Below are positions 34,731-46,800 of a stretch of 64,000 bases of DNA, piece after piece. The notes under the pieces were generated by a model. That model was not told where the DNA came from, did no database searches, and saw nothing but the letters and a program-made list of their open reading frames with translations. A program made the position numbers and the translations under genes. Numbering within the stretch: the stretch's first letter is position 1; every line of letters begins with the position of its first letter. The stretch comes from Guyanagaster necrorhizus (taxonomy: Eukaryota > Basidiomycota > Agaricomycetes > Agaricales > Physalacriaceae). The stretch is taken from the NCBI RefSeq assembly GCF_019112545.1, contig NW_025064883.1, positions 1,919,919 to 1,983,918 on the forward strand, given 5' to 3'.

Positions 34731-35075
34731 ACGTACACCCCGACTGTGCAGAACAGCGCGACCACCCCGAACCCGCCCAAGATGCTCGCGGTAGATGCCA
34801 CCACCATTTCCCGTATAGGTATCGTGTCTTTGGGTAGCCTATTATCCATCAGAAACAGTAGAGTAATACAGTGAGATTGCATACGTTGAAAAGTAGAACG
34901 CCAGTGTAAACGTGGCCGAAAGCAGCACTAGTGCGATGTATGGCAGCAGACTGACTGGGATGATTGGCTGGAATGGCGGGAGTATATTATGCAGATCCTG
35001 TAGCACCAGTTAGAAGAGAAAGACGAGCATAGAGCGAGGACAGATACGGACCTTGAGGGCGTTGTATTCGTCCAT
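34727..35075 (-). CDS. OST5: Oligosaccharyltransferase subunit Ost5 (TMEM258 family)
   Basis: Ost5 is a small two-span membrane subunit of the oligosaccharyltransferase complex, which N-glycosylates proteins entering the ER. Three exons (35075-35052, 34997-34885, 34838-34727) give 82 residues; family members are about 80-86. A lumenal or cytosolic N-terminus (MDEYNALKDLHNILPPFQP) precedes transmembrane segment 1 (about residues 20-44). A polar loop (STLPKDTIPIREM) follows, then segment 2 (about 58-81), which ends GGFGVVALFCTVGVYV, close to the GFGVLFLLLWVGIYV-type end of the family. The start is divergent from YOP1 with about 230 bp between, and the stop is interleaved with the RPA12 stop. 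Confidence 0.85.
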
Positions 35076-35307
35076 GGCAGAGGGTGACTACCCTGCCAAA
35101 CACGTGTAAGCAACCAATATCAGGGGTTGGCGCCTGCGCCCTTCCTCTTCTGAAAACAACCACCAGCACTCTACTTGGCTTATCCCGCTCTTCATTTTCC
35201 CATTGTCGCCGTACGTGTCTTTCCATATTGCCACTGCCGGCGCTATCGTTTCCTATGACGTCGGCCGCGTTGTCTTGCAATGCTGACGTACGCTCTCCTC
35301 CACGCAG

Positions 35308-36038
35308 ATGTCAGCCGTCGAAAAATTGCAACAGCATCCGGCCTTCAAACAGGTGAAAAGCAAGGGAGAGTACTACTATAGCCAGCTGGACAAGGAGGTT
35401 AGTTTCTAATACATCCTTGTTGTTGCTCGCGGTGTGCTTATCATGTCCTAGCTTACCAAGTATCCTGTGCTCATCAACTTGGAGCAACGCACGCAGGTGC
35501 CCAAGGGCTACCTCGTCCTAGGCAGTGCTTTCATCATCACCTTCCTGCACATCTTCAACTCCTTCGCTGCTCCTGTCTCCAACCTCGTCGGCTGGGCCCT
35601 CCCTGCGTACCTCTCCTTCAAGGCCGTCGAGTCGCCATCCCCCCACGATGACGTGCAGTGGCTGACGTACTGGGTCGTGTTTGGGTTCTTCAACTTTTTG
35701 GAGAGCTTTGCTCTCCGGCTTGTGCTGTACTACGTCCCATGGTATTTTGCCTTCAAGACGCTCTTCATTGTGTGGTTGCAACTTCCTGTCTTCCGAGTGC
35801 GTATCTTTTTGGTTGTTCCTGGCTTTTCAGCACACGACACGACTCGCTTACGCGGTGTCGTGTGACTGAATTTTTTGGACCGGCGTTGCGTTGCGTTGCT
35901 TTGCTTACGTGGCCATCACAGGGTGCTCAAGTTACATATGTCAACATCCTCAAGCCTGTCCTGAACAACATAAGCTCGAGCGGTGCCGTCGCAAAGGCAG
36001 ATACTCTTCGCGAGCGTACCGCTGAAGCAACCGAGTAA
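35308..36038 (+). CDS. YOP1: ER-shaping reticulon-like protein Yop1 (REEP/DP1/HVA22 family)
   Basis: Yop1 forms wedge-shaped membrane hairpins that curve the tubular endoplasmic reticulum. Three exons (35308-35397, 35452-35796, 35922-36038) give 183 residues, near the usual 180. The N-terminal amphipathic stretch MSAVEKLQQHPAFKQV is followed by two hydrophobic hairpins (about residues 48-85 and 100-150). Between them lies the signature region YLSFKAVESP ... QWLTYWVVFGFFNFLESF. The C-terminal tail is short and Ala/Thr-rich. The ATG follows directly after cacgcag, so a 5'-UTR intron is possible. Confidence 0.93.
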
Positions 36039-37193
36039 ACCGGGTTATGTTATAATTCATGTTGATTGGCTATAGAACATTTTTTTCTCTTCTCTTCTTT
36101 TTTTTTTTTTTTCATTCGTCTATGTCGTGCTTCTGCTGCTCCCGTATCGTACTATCGTTCCGGCCTTTTTCCCTTGATGTATGCTGACTCTGACGAATGG
36201 AAACGAAAAGTATTATGCCTAGATGACTCGTGTGACGTCAATGAGATGTCGTGGTCTAAGACCTTTACAGCCACATTGACCTAATATGCAAGCGGGGTAC
36301 TTTTTTTTGTCTCGACATTTCCCGCCCTTAAGACTGGCTGAGACGAGAGTCCTACAACCTAATCTTGACCTCACACGTGATCATGGAAGTGGCGTATGCG
36401 TAGTACCGCGACCTGGACATGTTGCATTTGGAACTTTTCTTGCCGTTACTCTATAGCTGGGCTGCGGTGCCCTTACTACTCCTCCACGCGCGATTGGCGG
36501 GCCTCTCCAGGAACGTCAAGAATTCGTCCCGATTTGTGACTTGCTCTTTTCATCCATATGTTCTCCGGACATCCCAGTCTCCGCGTTAATTCACGGAAGC
36601 CCTTTTCTTTCTTGTCGAGTGCTTGTGTCTCCTCAGTACCAATCGCTTTGCAGTCTTTTCAAATCGCACGACCCCTGGGTTCAAGTTGCATTCCGCCTTG
36701 ATCGATGGCGACAACACTCTGCTTTCTCAGGGATCAGGCCTACATGTCCTTTTCCGATAATCCTGATTCTTCTATTGGCTCAGCAGATGTTCCAGCTAGA
36801 ACTAGGTATCCGACGTAAGCGCGCGTCCACATGGATCGCCAAACGACGCGTTTACGAGTGATCTTGACCTCATACCACGGTCATATACCAACGGCCCAAG
36901 AAGCATAACTCTATTCTCGGACCTGATCATCGGCGGCGTTCTCTATGCATCCCTCAGTCATCACCTCTCACGACCCGGTCACCTATTTGTACTCTATTAC
37001 GGCCGTGTGGGAGCATATGTCTCACCGTCAAGTTGGCATCATATCGCGCCTTCTTTTCCATCCCTGGACAAATTCTCTTATCACCCTGATTGCACTATCC
37101 AAGCACCGAATTGCGATGAGGGGTTTGGAGTGAACAAAAGCGGCCCGTGAATGGTTTGAGAAACCACTCACTTATTTATCACTACTTGGGTTC
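36039..37193. other. Intergenic region without recognised gene
   Basis: 3' flank of YOP1 with a T-rich run near 36,098-36,113, then the presumed promoter of the permease gene. Short open frames, the longest at 36,541-36,861, show no protein family features. Confidence 0.55.
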
Positions 37194-39571
37194 ATGTCGA
37201 AGCTTGAAGAGAAAAGCATAGACGCGGACGTCGTCCTCGCTGATGACCTCTCCTTGGATGAGGAGCACAGGAACCTCGGCGGAGCCCCCATTGAGGACTC
37301 GAGTCCGATGGGGAAGGATGTTGGTTGGTGGACGGCGGTCTTGTTGAACTTTTCGATGATGATTGGGACCGGGATTTTTTGTCAGTGCTTTTTGTCTTCA
37401 TTGACTCTGGACGTTGACGCTTGGGTGGCGCAGCGACGCCCGGAACTATACTCAGGCAGACCGGTTGTTTTGGATTGGCTATCATTTGTGAGTTACAGTC
37501 GGGATTGTGTGATGGGTCAGGGGCTGATGCTCAGTACTCATAAGTTTGGATTATTGGGTTCTTCCTTAGTGCCGGTATGCTGGCTGGCTCCATACTACGG
37601 CTGGGACGCTAGCTCAAGTAGGGATTTACAGCGGGTTTATCATACTACACCGAATACCTCGCCATGTTCCCGAATAGGGCTGGTGCGGAGGTGGCTTATC
37701 TGGAACAGGCATATAGTCGGCCCAAGTTTCTGTGCGTTCAATCGGCTTCGACTTTCCGCGAGTGCTGATACGGCCGTTTTGCGGGACAGATTGCCAGTGA
37801 CCTTTGCGTTCATTACAGTCGTTCTTAGTTTTGCGAGGTACGTGATTGATGGTTTAACTTCACTTCGGACTAACCCTGTTCTGTAGCTCTAATGCTATAG
37901 GTATCTATCTATTCGACTATCTATTGGCTGCTGCGTCACACCATCGGGCTGACTCCTTCTCTTAGTGTGCGCCGAATACATACTCTACGCGAACGGTCAA
38001 GAAACATACAATGAATGGACTATGCGAGGAATAGCAATAGCCGCCTATGGAATTGCTTGTATCAGTGCGTAATACATCTCATCAGCTCGAAATACCCTTC
38101 TCATCTTCGAGCAGTCGTCATCTCCCACAACCGCACAGCAATGTGGATCTCCAACGTTCTCGGCTTCTTCAAAGTGGTCATCCTGTGTTTCATCGTCGTC
38201 ACGGGATGGGTCGTCCTTGGAGGCGGTACGCGTGTCGAGGATCCCAAGAGCCATTTCAAGAATGGATTCAGCGGGATAAAGTACGTTGTTTGTCATCTGT
38301 GTTCTCTACGGATTGCTGACTGCTTCTTTTCGATCCTAGTAATAACGGAAATGCAATGGCGAGCGCTATGATTAATGTCATCTTTTCGTATGCGGGTTGG
38401 AATAATGGTGCATCTCAACACTTTTACCTGATCGAACATTCATTCACCGGTTTTATCAGCCAACAACGTCGCCAACGAAATGTCACGTCCTGTACACACG
38501 CTCAAGACAGCAGGTCCATTCTCCCTCGGCCTAGTCTTCTTCCTTTACTTCTTTGCAAACAGTAAGATTCGTTCTCCTTATCGTCCATCCCCATCTCACA
38601 GCCTCAGTCGCCTACGTCGCTGCTGTCCCCGTATCAGAAGCCAAGAAATCCGGCCAACTCCTCGCCGCCAAATTCTTCTCGGCAGTATTTGGTACATATG
38701 CAGGGACGAGGGTATTACCTGTTTTCGTGGCTCTGTCGGCATTTGGAAATTTGGTTTCCGTGGCTATTGGGCACGGCAGGGTGTTTAGGGAGGTAGCGCG
38801 ACAAGGTACCCTTATTCTCCCACTTTTGTGCCCAAACATCGTTTTGAAACTTCTTTCCAGGGGTGTTTCCATTCAGCCGTTTCTTCGCCAGTACCAAACC
38901 ATTTGGTACCCCCGCCGCTCCAATGCTGCTCAAGTTTATTCTCACAACAATTGTGATCATCGGACCTCGTATGTCAAATTCTTCCCCCTCCTTCATAACT
39001 AAAGCTCTTGAACAGCCATCGGTGACGCGTTCAACCTTATTGTATCCATCCAGACGTACCCTAGCCGACTTTTCGATCTGGCTATGGTCACTGGCATCTA
39101 CTGGATCCGGCGGAGAAGGGCCAAGGCTGGTGTGCCCAGGCCCGAGTTCCGCACATGGCACATCGCGCTGTGGTTCTCGATCGCGGTGAATATATTCGTG
39201 TTGGTGGTGCCGTGGTTACCGCCTGCGAAGAATGCGGAGCCATTTTCGTTTCCGTATTGGGTACCTTGGGTGCGTGGCGTTCTTTCTCCGAGTCTTTGTC
39301 GTATTCACTTGTCTAGGTCACCGGAATCGGTATCTTGGCACTTTGCTTCGCTTATTGGGTTTCATGGATGCACATTGCTCCGTGGTTGTTGGGGTATAAG
39401 GTATACGAGGAGGTGGTTGAGTTGGAGAATGGGGAGTTGTCGAAGAGGTTTGTGTATGTCTATCATGATCATCGTGGGGATGAGTTTAGGGAGCGGCTGA
39501 GGTTGGAGGCGGAGAAGCTGAAGGCGCAGGAGAATGGGAGTCTGGAGCAGAAGGTGGATGTGACGGTTTGA
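37194..39571 (+). CDS. LAT-type amino acid permease, MUP1 (methionine permease)-like
   Basis: A plasma-membrane amino-acid transporter of the APC superfamily. Exon 1 (37194-37380) ends in SMMIGTGIF, the start of helix 1 with its GTGIFSTPG substrate-binding loop completed across the intron 37,381-37,433. Later exons give SYYTEYLAMFPNRAGAEVAY, then LPVTFAFITVVLSF, ISNVLGFFKVVILCFIVVTG, NVIFSYAGWNN, FGTYAGTRVLPVFVALSAFGN, TYPSRLFDLAMVTGIYWIRR and a final helix pair before a charged cytoplasmic tail (EAEKLKAQENGSLEQK). This order and these motifs match the fungal high-affinity methionine permease branch. About a dozen introns interrupt it, several splitting helices. No broken frame is needed. Substrate cannot be fixed from sequence; methionine or a related neutral amino acid is likeliest. 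Confidence 0.85.
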
Positions 39572-40922
39572 ACTTTTACTTAATAAGAGTTCTCTTTATT
39601 GCAATGATTTACTTTTCTTTATGGGTCATTCCTGCGGTACCGCGAACTCGTTTTACTGTGGTTTCCTGATGTTAGGGTGCCTGTAATGTGGCTGCTTGAC
39701 TTAACCATCGGAACTAGTTGTGACTCGTAGGTGGAAACATTAACTTTGATAGCTTCGAGTACTGATCCTATAGGACAAGATAGATGGTTAGAGATAGGTA
39801 ATGAATCGACTGTGGTACTATAGGAGGAGAAGGAGTAAATGTATTCAGACTGATGGTGACTTATTATGAACTCGTACTACATTCACCCACTATACCGAGC
39901 ACTTCCTTAGCCGAACTGAACGTAGCCCGCGGACGGTAGGTACTGGGTAGGCAAAGTAAAACTTGGACTACCTCGTGTATTGCTACAGCTCATGGAAAAG
40001 GCAGCACGACAAAATAATATACGGCTTGGATAATAACGGACTTCAGGTCTAGACGCCATCAGTTGACTAGAGAAACCTGACAGCGAGAGAAGGACATGAA
40101 TAGCCTCCTGGTCGACAATCAATCAACTCACATATCAAGCTCGTTCACACGACGGCATTGCCAAGACCGAACCAAACCCAAAGAAAAATCGCTTTCACCG
40201 ATTGTCAACCCTTATCGACGAGTCATGGTGCCGAGTTTCATAGAGAAGAACAACACAACAAATCAACGGATAATCAAGGAGCATGTACGCATGAACGACA
40301 TGTGTTCAGTTCATTGAAAAGGATTCTCGGGGAAGAGAAGCTTAACTGAGTTGATGCTTCAGTCCCAGTTGGTTATCAGCTGCTAGCTGGAGCGACAGAG
40401 AGAGGCTGTTTAGGGCTAGAAACAGTTTGAGATTCGCCGAATATTATGCTCCATGATTTGGGGGGCGTGAAGCACCGAAGGTGTATAGTACATGTGATCC
40501 AGACTGGCCCTACCCTTACGGGGGTAGGTCGACGAGATACATGTGAGAAAACGGCCAGAGAGCCTTCAGAGATTGATTGAGCGGCCGCCGCGTGTAGCTG
40601 TCCCAGAGATAAAGGATAGAGCAATATCAAGGCTAGAAATGGAGTAGAAAGAGTATCACGCGTGGTTACGTCGAGAAAGAGCTGCATAGAGTAGAGGTGG
40701 CGTCGTCGGATGCGGCTATCTGAAACTCGGCCTGCTAGTACCACCTCTTCCATTGTGGAAAAATGTCAAAGTGTCCGTCACGATCGTCGAAAATTTCTGG
40801 CTCTCCTTGCTCTACGACGAGCAGGCAGGTATGCATGGCTGGCCAGTAGACGTTCTTGACTCATGGGCTGATTAATCCGAGCATGTTACTCGCCGTTGAT
40901 GGGGTTTCGTATAGAATCGCCT

Positions 40923-40945
40923 GGTTCCTGATGCTTCCTGGATTC
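40923..40945 (+). repeat. Direct repeat, copy 1 (tggttcctgatgcttcctgg)
   Basis: The 23-bp motif beginning tggttcctgatgcttcctgg recurs about 355 bp downstream with two C/T differences. Both copies lie in the promoter region of the UNC93-like transporter. Function unknown. Confidence 0.7.
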
Positions 40946-40975
40946 CGGGGTTTCAGACCTGCCGATATCGCGTTC

Positions 40976-41278
40976 ATTTCATGTGTGAAATCCGACTTTC
41001 CTTGACAACCCCGGTTTTCGAAGCCGATTTCACGCTGATGTCTACTTCATGCGATCGGAGACTTAAATTTGACTAGGCCACCTGCAGCCAAATCGAAACT
41101 CCGCTTGTGATGACGGTGCATTTGCCGAACTCAACAAAACTCACAGCGGAATCCATTTCACTTTACATCCTTTTCATCCCATTTTATTTTATCGGTATCA
41201 ACGCGAAATTAGCAGGGTTGGATAGAGGAATTCAAGCCTGACATCAGGTTGATCTCATTTCACGGTTTCTTTTGTGAA
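40976..41278. promoter_or_regulatory. Cluster of TTTCAC/GTGAAA elements, some as inverted repeats
   Basis: Sites include atttcatgtgtgaaat (palindrome-like, near 40,978), gatttcacg near 41,027, catttcact near 41,154 and catttcacggtttcttttgtgaaact near 41,258-41,283. The last is an inverted repeat TTTCAC-N10-GTGAAA. Their spacing in the 400 bp before the start codon suggests transcription-factor sites, but no factor is assigned. Confidence 0.35.
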
Positions 41279-41279
41279 A

Positions 41280-41302
41280 CTGGTTCCTGATGTTTCTTGG
41301 AT
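41280..41302 (+). repeat. Direct repeat, copy 2 (tggttcctgatgtttcttgg)
   Basis: Second copy of the motif at 40,923, about 85 bp upstream of the start codon at 41,388. Confidence 0.7.
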
Positions 41303-41387
41303 TGACACACCATGTGTAACTTGATGGCCACTTATCTGAGCTACTTATACCCGAACGGACCTCGTCTCTCTTTCTTCCCAAGTCGCC

Positions 41388-43291
41388 ATGGCAGAACCAG
41401 TCGTCGACAACGAGAAAAGCTACACTGGAAGCAGCAATGACGATCATGCAGCCCGAAAGGTCTACCAGCAGCCAACGGGCCTCAAGGGACTCTACTACAA
41501 CCCCATCACCCAGGCAAGTCGTACGTTTGGAGTCTCGTATTTTTCATTTTCTGACTTGTGTAGATTGTGATGCTGGGATTTGTTTGCTTTATGGGACCGG
41601 GATTGTTCAACGCACTAAATGGACTGGGCGCAGGTGGTCAAGTCGATTCCAAGACCAACTCCAATGCGAACACCGCTCTATATTCAACTTTTTCTTTCAT
41701 GGGATTCTTCGGTGGGTGAGTATATTTAATCAAGAATGTCTTCCACTTTTTCGGTACTTACTTTGCTTAGATCGGTCAACAACGTCCTTGGACCAAGACT
41801 CACGCTCCTGATTGGCAGTATGGGTTATAGCTTGTACATAGGATCTTACCTGTGATTACTGCCCTCTTATTACTGATTATTTCGTATTAATACAGTCTCT
41901 AGAGCCATCAATATCCACTCTAATGCTGGTGGATTCGTTGTCGCCGCAGGAGCCATCCTCGGTATATGTGCTGGTCTTCTATGGACAGCACAGGGCTCGT
42001 TGATGATGGCGTATCCTACCGAAACACAAAAAGGGAAATTTATCGGGATTTTCTGGTCTATTTTCAACCTTGGCGGTGTCGTTGGAGCGTCTGTTGCTGC
42101 TGGGAGAAACTGGAAATCGACAGTAAGTGCTTGACTTCTCGTAACACATGGCTTCGTGCTCATTCTTGTTTATAGGCCAACGCCGTTGATAACGGGACAT
42201 ACGCGCGTTGGCATTTTCTATCAACTTAATATTTATTCAAACTATGTACAGGTTGGATTTCTTGTCCTTACACTCATCGGAGTTTTCATTCCAATGCTCA
42301 TGGCGAACCCCAACAAGATGATCCGCTCCGATGGAACAAAAGTTATGACGCCCCGACACCCCTCCTTGAAGACCGAAATCCTAGGTCTGCTTGTGACGCT
42401 GAAGACTGATCCAATGATCATCCTTCTCTTCCCAATGTTTTTCGCTTCCAACTGGTTCTATACCTGGCGTCAGTACCCATATCCTTTTCTCAATTTACCT
42501 AACAGATGCTCAAACCATATCTAGAATTCAGTGGCTTCAATGGCGCCATCTTCGACATCCGCGCCCGAGGCCTGAACAACGTCTGCTACTGGATCTCCCA
42601 AATCATCGGGTCCGTCCTCATCGGTCTTCTCCTCGACCGAAAATCCATCAGTCGTCGTATCCGCGCCTACACAGGTTGGACTGTCCTCTTCCTAATGGTC
42701 TTCGTCGTCCACATCTGGGGATACTTCTACCAAAAGCAGTACACGCGCGAAAGCGTCGCACCAGAGACGGAGAAAATGGATATCTACGATCACGGATACG
42801 CAGGGAGGGTAATGTTCTACATATTTTGTGGGATTCTCGATGCAATGTGGCAGACGACGTCGTACTGGCTTATGGGTGCGATGTCGAATGATCCATCCAA
42901 GTTGGCGTTCTTTGCTGGGTTCTACAAGTCGATCCAGTCGGCTGGGGCAGCTGGGATATGGCGTGCGGACGCTGTCAAGATTCCGTATGTCTCTCAGTGA
43001 CTTTATTGTGATACGTCCTGATGCGTCATATAGGTACATGAATATGTTTATTTCGGAATGGGCTCTCCTTGTCGGAGGTCTCGTATTTGCACTACCTATG
43101 GTTATCATGCGGATCAAGGACCATACTGATTTAGATGATGAGATCATGTCAGTTCATCTGTCTCATTAACTTTGATGATTTCTCATGGGGTTACCTTTAG
43201 CGCCCGAATGGATGATAGAGGACATATTCGTCCGACTGAAGACGTTGCTGCAGAGATGGATGTTACCGCCAAGGATGCTCGGGCATCTTAA
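41388..43291 (+). CDS. UNC93-like major facilitator superfamily transporter
   Basis: A multi-span membrane protein of the fungal UNC93/DUF895-like MFS branch. The N-terminal cytosolic part is followed by the family signature spanning the first splice: NPITQ then IVMLGFVCFMGPGLFNALNG. Further signatures are ALYSTFSFMGFFGG, GILCAGLLWTAQGSLMMAYP-type sequence and QKGKFIGIFWSIFNLGGVVG. The second half follows with RGLNNVCYWISQIIGSVLIG, YIFCGILDAMWQTTSYWLMG and NMFISEWALLVGGLVFALP. The cytosolic tail ends in KDARAS. Intron 1 (41,514-41,563) has a GC donor in perfect consensus context (CAG|GCAAGT), and only this splice keeps frame. The last exon's 3' end was copied into the tandem duplication downstream. 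Substrate unknown. Confidence 0.87.
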
Positions 43292-43845
43292 CGATTTTGG
43301 TATTATTACTTTAAAGACATTTCATGATTGATGGATTTTTTTCTAGTATATCTGTAAATATACGCGCTTTCTCGTGCCTGCCCTTCCTTCCATCGTAACA
43401 TGTGTTATGGAAAAGAGTATTGATGACATGTTTTGGGCTAGCCAGGGTCGCAATTGATCGTAGTTATCCACAGTGCATTAAATTGATTTTTCTCACAGCA
43501 GGTGGCGGGAGTCCAGCCTGGACCGATTACACAATTCATAAATTTGGCGCGCTTCTTCTAGTTCAGCACATCACTATCACTGGCAGCTTGTTCACGCTTC
43601 CAATACCAATACTATTAGTCTGAGGCTTCAAAATGAAGGCCTCCCAGGAAGTAGCTGCTTTTCGGCGATGCTACACGGATAGATTCATCGCGACCAAAGC
43701 ACGCATCTCAAGGTTATCTAGGCGCCTGGGTAGCCCCGTGAGTGATTAATAAAGCTCTCTCTGGGGTCTAAATTTGGCTTTGTTTTGTAGGAAGCATGTT
43801 TCCATGCCTTTATAAACCAGAAAGCACCGTGGCCATCATGCAACC
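43292..43845. other. Intergenic region and promoter of helicase copy 1
   Basis: 3' flank of the UNC93-like gene followed by the helicase promoter. A diverged copy of the whole interval lies at about 54,240-54,798. No gene recognised. Confidence 0.7.
43811..43816 (+). promoter_or_regulatory. TATA box of helicase copy 1
   Basis: tataaa within catgcctttataaaccagaaagc, 35 bp upstream of the start codon and kept unchanged in the second copy at 54,764-54,769. Confidence 0.5.
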
Positions 43846-46800
43846 ATGTCTCCCAAGCAGATATATCGCAGCGACCTTTTCACCCCTGGAAAGCTCGCCT
43901 CGGCCCATCTGCTTGATTCTGCATTAGAGGAGCTGAAAGGCATTCTCACAAAGCATAATTTCAAGCATGTTTTTCAAGACCTACTCGACAATGAGAGCCC
44001 TCGCGTTCTTCTATTGGTCTTGTCATGTAAGTTGACATCGTTGAGGTATCTGATGGTCTATCAGGCTCTTATATCTTCACAGCTTTGAGTGAGACCACAC
44101 CGTTGATTTCGTGGCTGCTGGAGTCCTTTCCCTCCGAGCCTGCGAATTACGATGCGACGGTCCACTACAACATTATATCTCGCATATCGATAGAGCTCAT
44201 TTCCTCCTCTTTGATCGAAGAAAAAGAACCATGTGCCCGATACCATGAAATAGCCCAGATCGCGCCCAAAGTTTTGCAATATCTTGCCTCTTTTCTCCGT
44301 TCCATCAATATCAGATCAGATCATCGTAACAAGAAGGGTAAGGCCAAACAGAAGAAGATTCAGCAAGCCAAGCGAGAAGACGAGGCTACACTTTTGGTCG
44401 AAAAGTATTTTGATGTCCTGAATGTTGAGATGCCGGGAACGTGGAGCGAAGCATCCATCCTCATGGATCATATTTTGCAAAGTCAAAAGGATACCCTGAA
44501 AGTAAGTATTGCCCACTTGCTGTTTGTTGAAACTTGACGTGTGCCCAGTTCTATTTAGAACTGCTCCGTCGTCCTGAGATATATGTATCTCTCAAGGAGC
44601 ATTGTATCGTTTCTGAGGAGGAGAGGATTGCTTCGGGGTCCGTGGTCGAGTCGCCCTCCGCATATCCGATCGTTCAGCCGATGAAGTCGTATGTTCTCAT
44701 GTCCTTTCGTAAAATGACATCACGTTGATATCGACGAAGGGCATTATACTTTGACAATGCTGAGGGTTTTGGGAAATGGACGGTCATCATATCTACGAAC
44801 GCTGACAATTTTTTGCGCAGCACGCACAAGAAAGATCTTTACACGTTTAACATCACCGTGAAGAAGATTAAGTACGTGTCGCCTCACATGGTATCATATA
44901 TTAAGTGTGCTTATCGGGATGTATTGTAGGGAGCTCTCCTGTGGTCACTTCACTGTCAACAATCAGAAGCGTTTGAGCGGAAGAGCGACTGAAGTCCCTA
45001 TCTTCATGGCTAAAGTAACTTGTAATCTAAGACTCATCGTGGGACACCTATTTCTTATCCCGGACATCGCTGACGCCACCTTGCAGTATCAAATTGACAC
45101 AATCCCGGGTGACGAAAAGGTAAGTTCGGAGGATAAGGTTGTAATGCAAGTTACTAAATTACGTTGATTCATTGGCAGAGAGAGCAACAAGGTAAGTTAA
45201 TGTTTATATCTATTTGGTTTTTCCTTACGGGTCTTGAAGCTCTGAAAATTTTCGGTATATATACCCATGCTCAAATTGACAATCGTCTGTGGAGTTCTAT
45301 CAGTAGTCAGCTTCGGAAAAGGGGAGAGGAATACCGAAAAAGGTAACTTTTTGTCATGGTAACTATTGAATGCCTGTAGGCTAAACGTGATGATACAGAT
45401 GCGCAGTTAGGATGCCCGCAGATTCTCAAGCATCGAAGAACATTTTTATTCCAGCGTTCTTTCCCCCACTACCTGAAGTATCACCGTCGGAGATTGAAGA
45501 CATACCGGATCTCCGTCCCGATGAAACGGCGCAGGTTGGCTTCGCGTTTTTCATTCCTCCAACTAATCACGGACCATTCTACTCAGATACATTCAAGACT
45601 CGTGTAAGCCATATAGAGAGGAGCCGATTTACAGCCGCTAACTCCCCTGCAGCATCGAGAAATACGTCACGTTCTCGCAGGTATGTTCTCATGGTAGTGA
45701 TCCGTGGACCGACAATTTAACCATAAAGACGTGCAGCCCTTTTTGAATAGTATGTTACTTATGTGATACTATCCGAAAGTCTGACCTGATTCATTGGGTA
45801 GCCGTTCTAGCAGATGTAGATGCGACTTTTCCTCATATGGTTTCGTGCGCCACCGTCTTTGGCTCTCCCTGTTCATTTTCTGACAGCATGTATTCATAGC
45901 ATGCAAGAGACACGAATTATAGAACATCCAAAGTCTTGCTACGTTATTGGCCGCAGTGGCACAGGGTATGGGAGAGCAGTTCCCCGGCTTTATTCTTTTG
46001 CTCACACTTATTTGATGTAGAAAAACAACTACCATGTTATTCAAAATGTTGCTTATCGAGAGGACATTTCAACTCATGGAGTCGGATTTACCTCGTCCTC
46101 GCCAAGTCTTCATCACCAAGTCTAGAATACTTGCTAAGAAAGTGCAAGAGTACTTTGTGAAGCTGTCCAGCTCCTTAACAATAGCGTCGCGGCCATCTGT
46201 TGACCTCATGAACCTACCGAGAGCTCCACAGTATCAAGATGATTCAGGGCTGATTGATGTGGATGATGTTGTAAATTGGCGGACTGATTTGCCAGCCAAG
46301 TACAGTGACCTCAAGGAGAAACACTTCCCGCTATTTATCACGTTTGACGGTGTAAGCAACAACTCCTTTTTTTATTTATGCTTCTCATTTTTCTGATTAG
46401 CTTTGCGACATGTTGGAAGCTGACATGGGTGTTCAAATGTTGACCGCTACAAGGCATATTGGCGTCAAGCACAACAAGTCACACATGGGTGTTATTACTT
46501 TCGAGTCTTTTTGCGAGTCCTACTGGTCTCATTTCCCCGAGCCATTGGTCAAAGAATTAGGTTCCTGCTCCTCTCTTTTGTCCACGCATTGGCATTGAAA
46601 TGACATTTATTCAGATCCTGCCTTGGTGTACAGCGAAATAATAGGTAATATACCTATATATTATCTCAACGGGCTTGACCTGAACCTAGGATTTCCAGGT
46701 GTTATCAAAGGATCAGCAGAGACACTCAGCGAAGAGAAGCAGCATCTTAGCAGAGCGGCTTACCTAGATCTCAGTAAACGCCGGCATTCTACATTTGCTG

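Larger units (their letters stand above)
39572..41387. other. Intergenic region with repeated motifs upstream of the UNC93-like gene
   Basis: No gene recognised; the longest open frame is minus 40,376-40,753 (125 codons) without family features. The right half contains a duplicated 23-bp motif and several TTTCAC/GTGAAA elements, listed separately. Confidence 0.5.
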
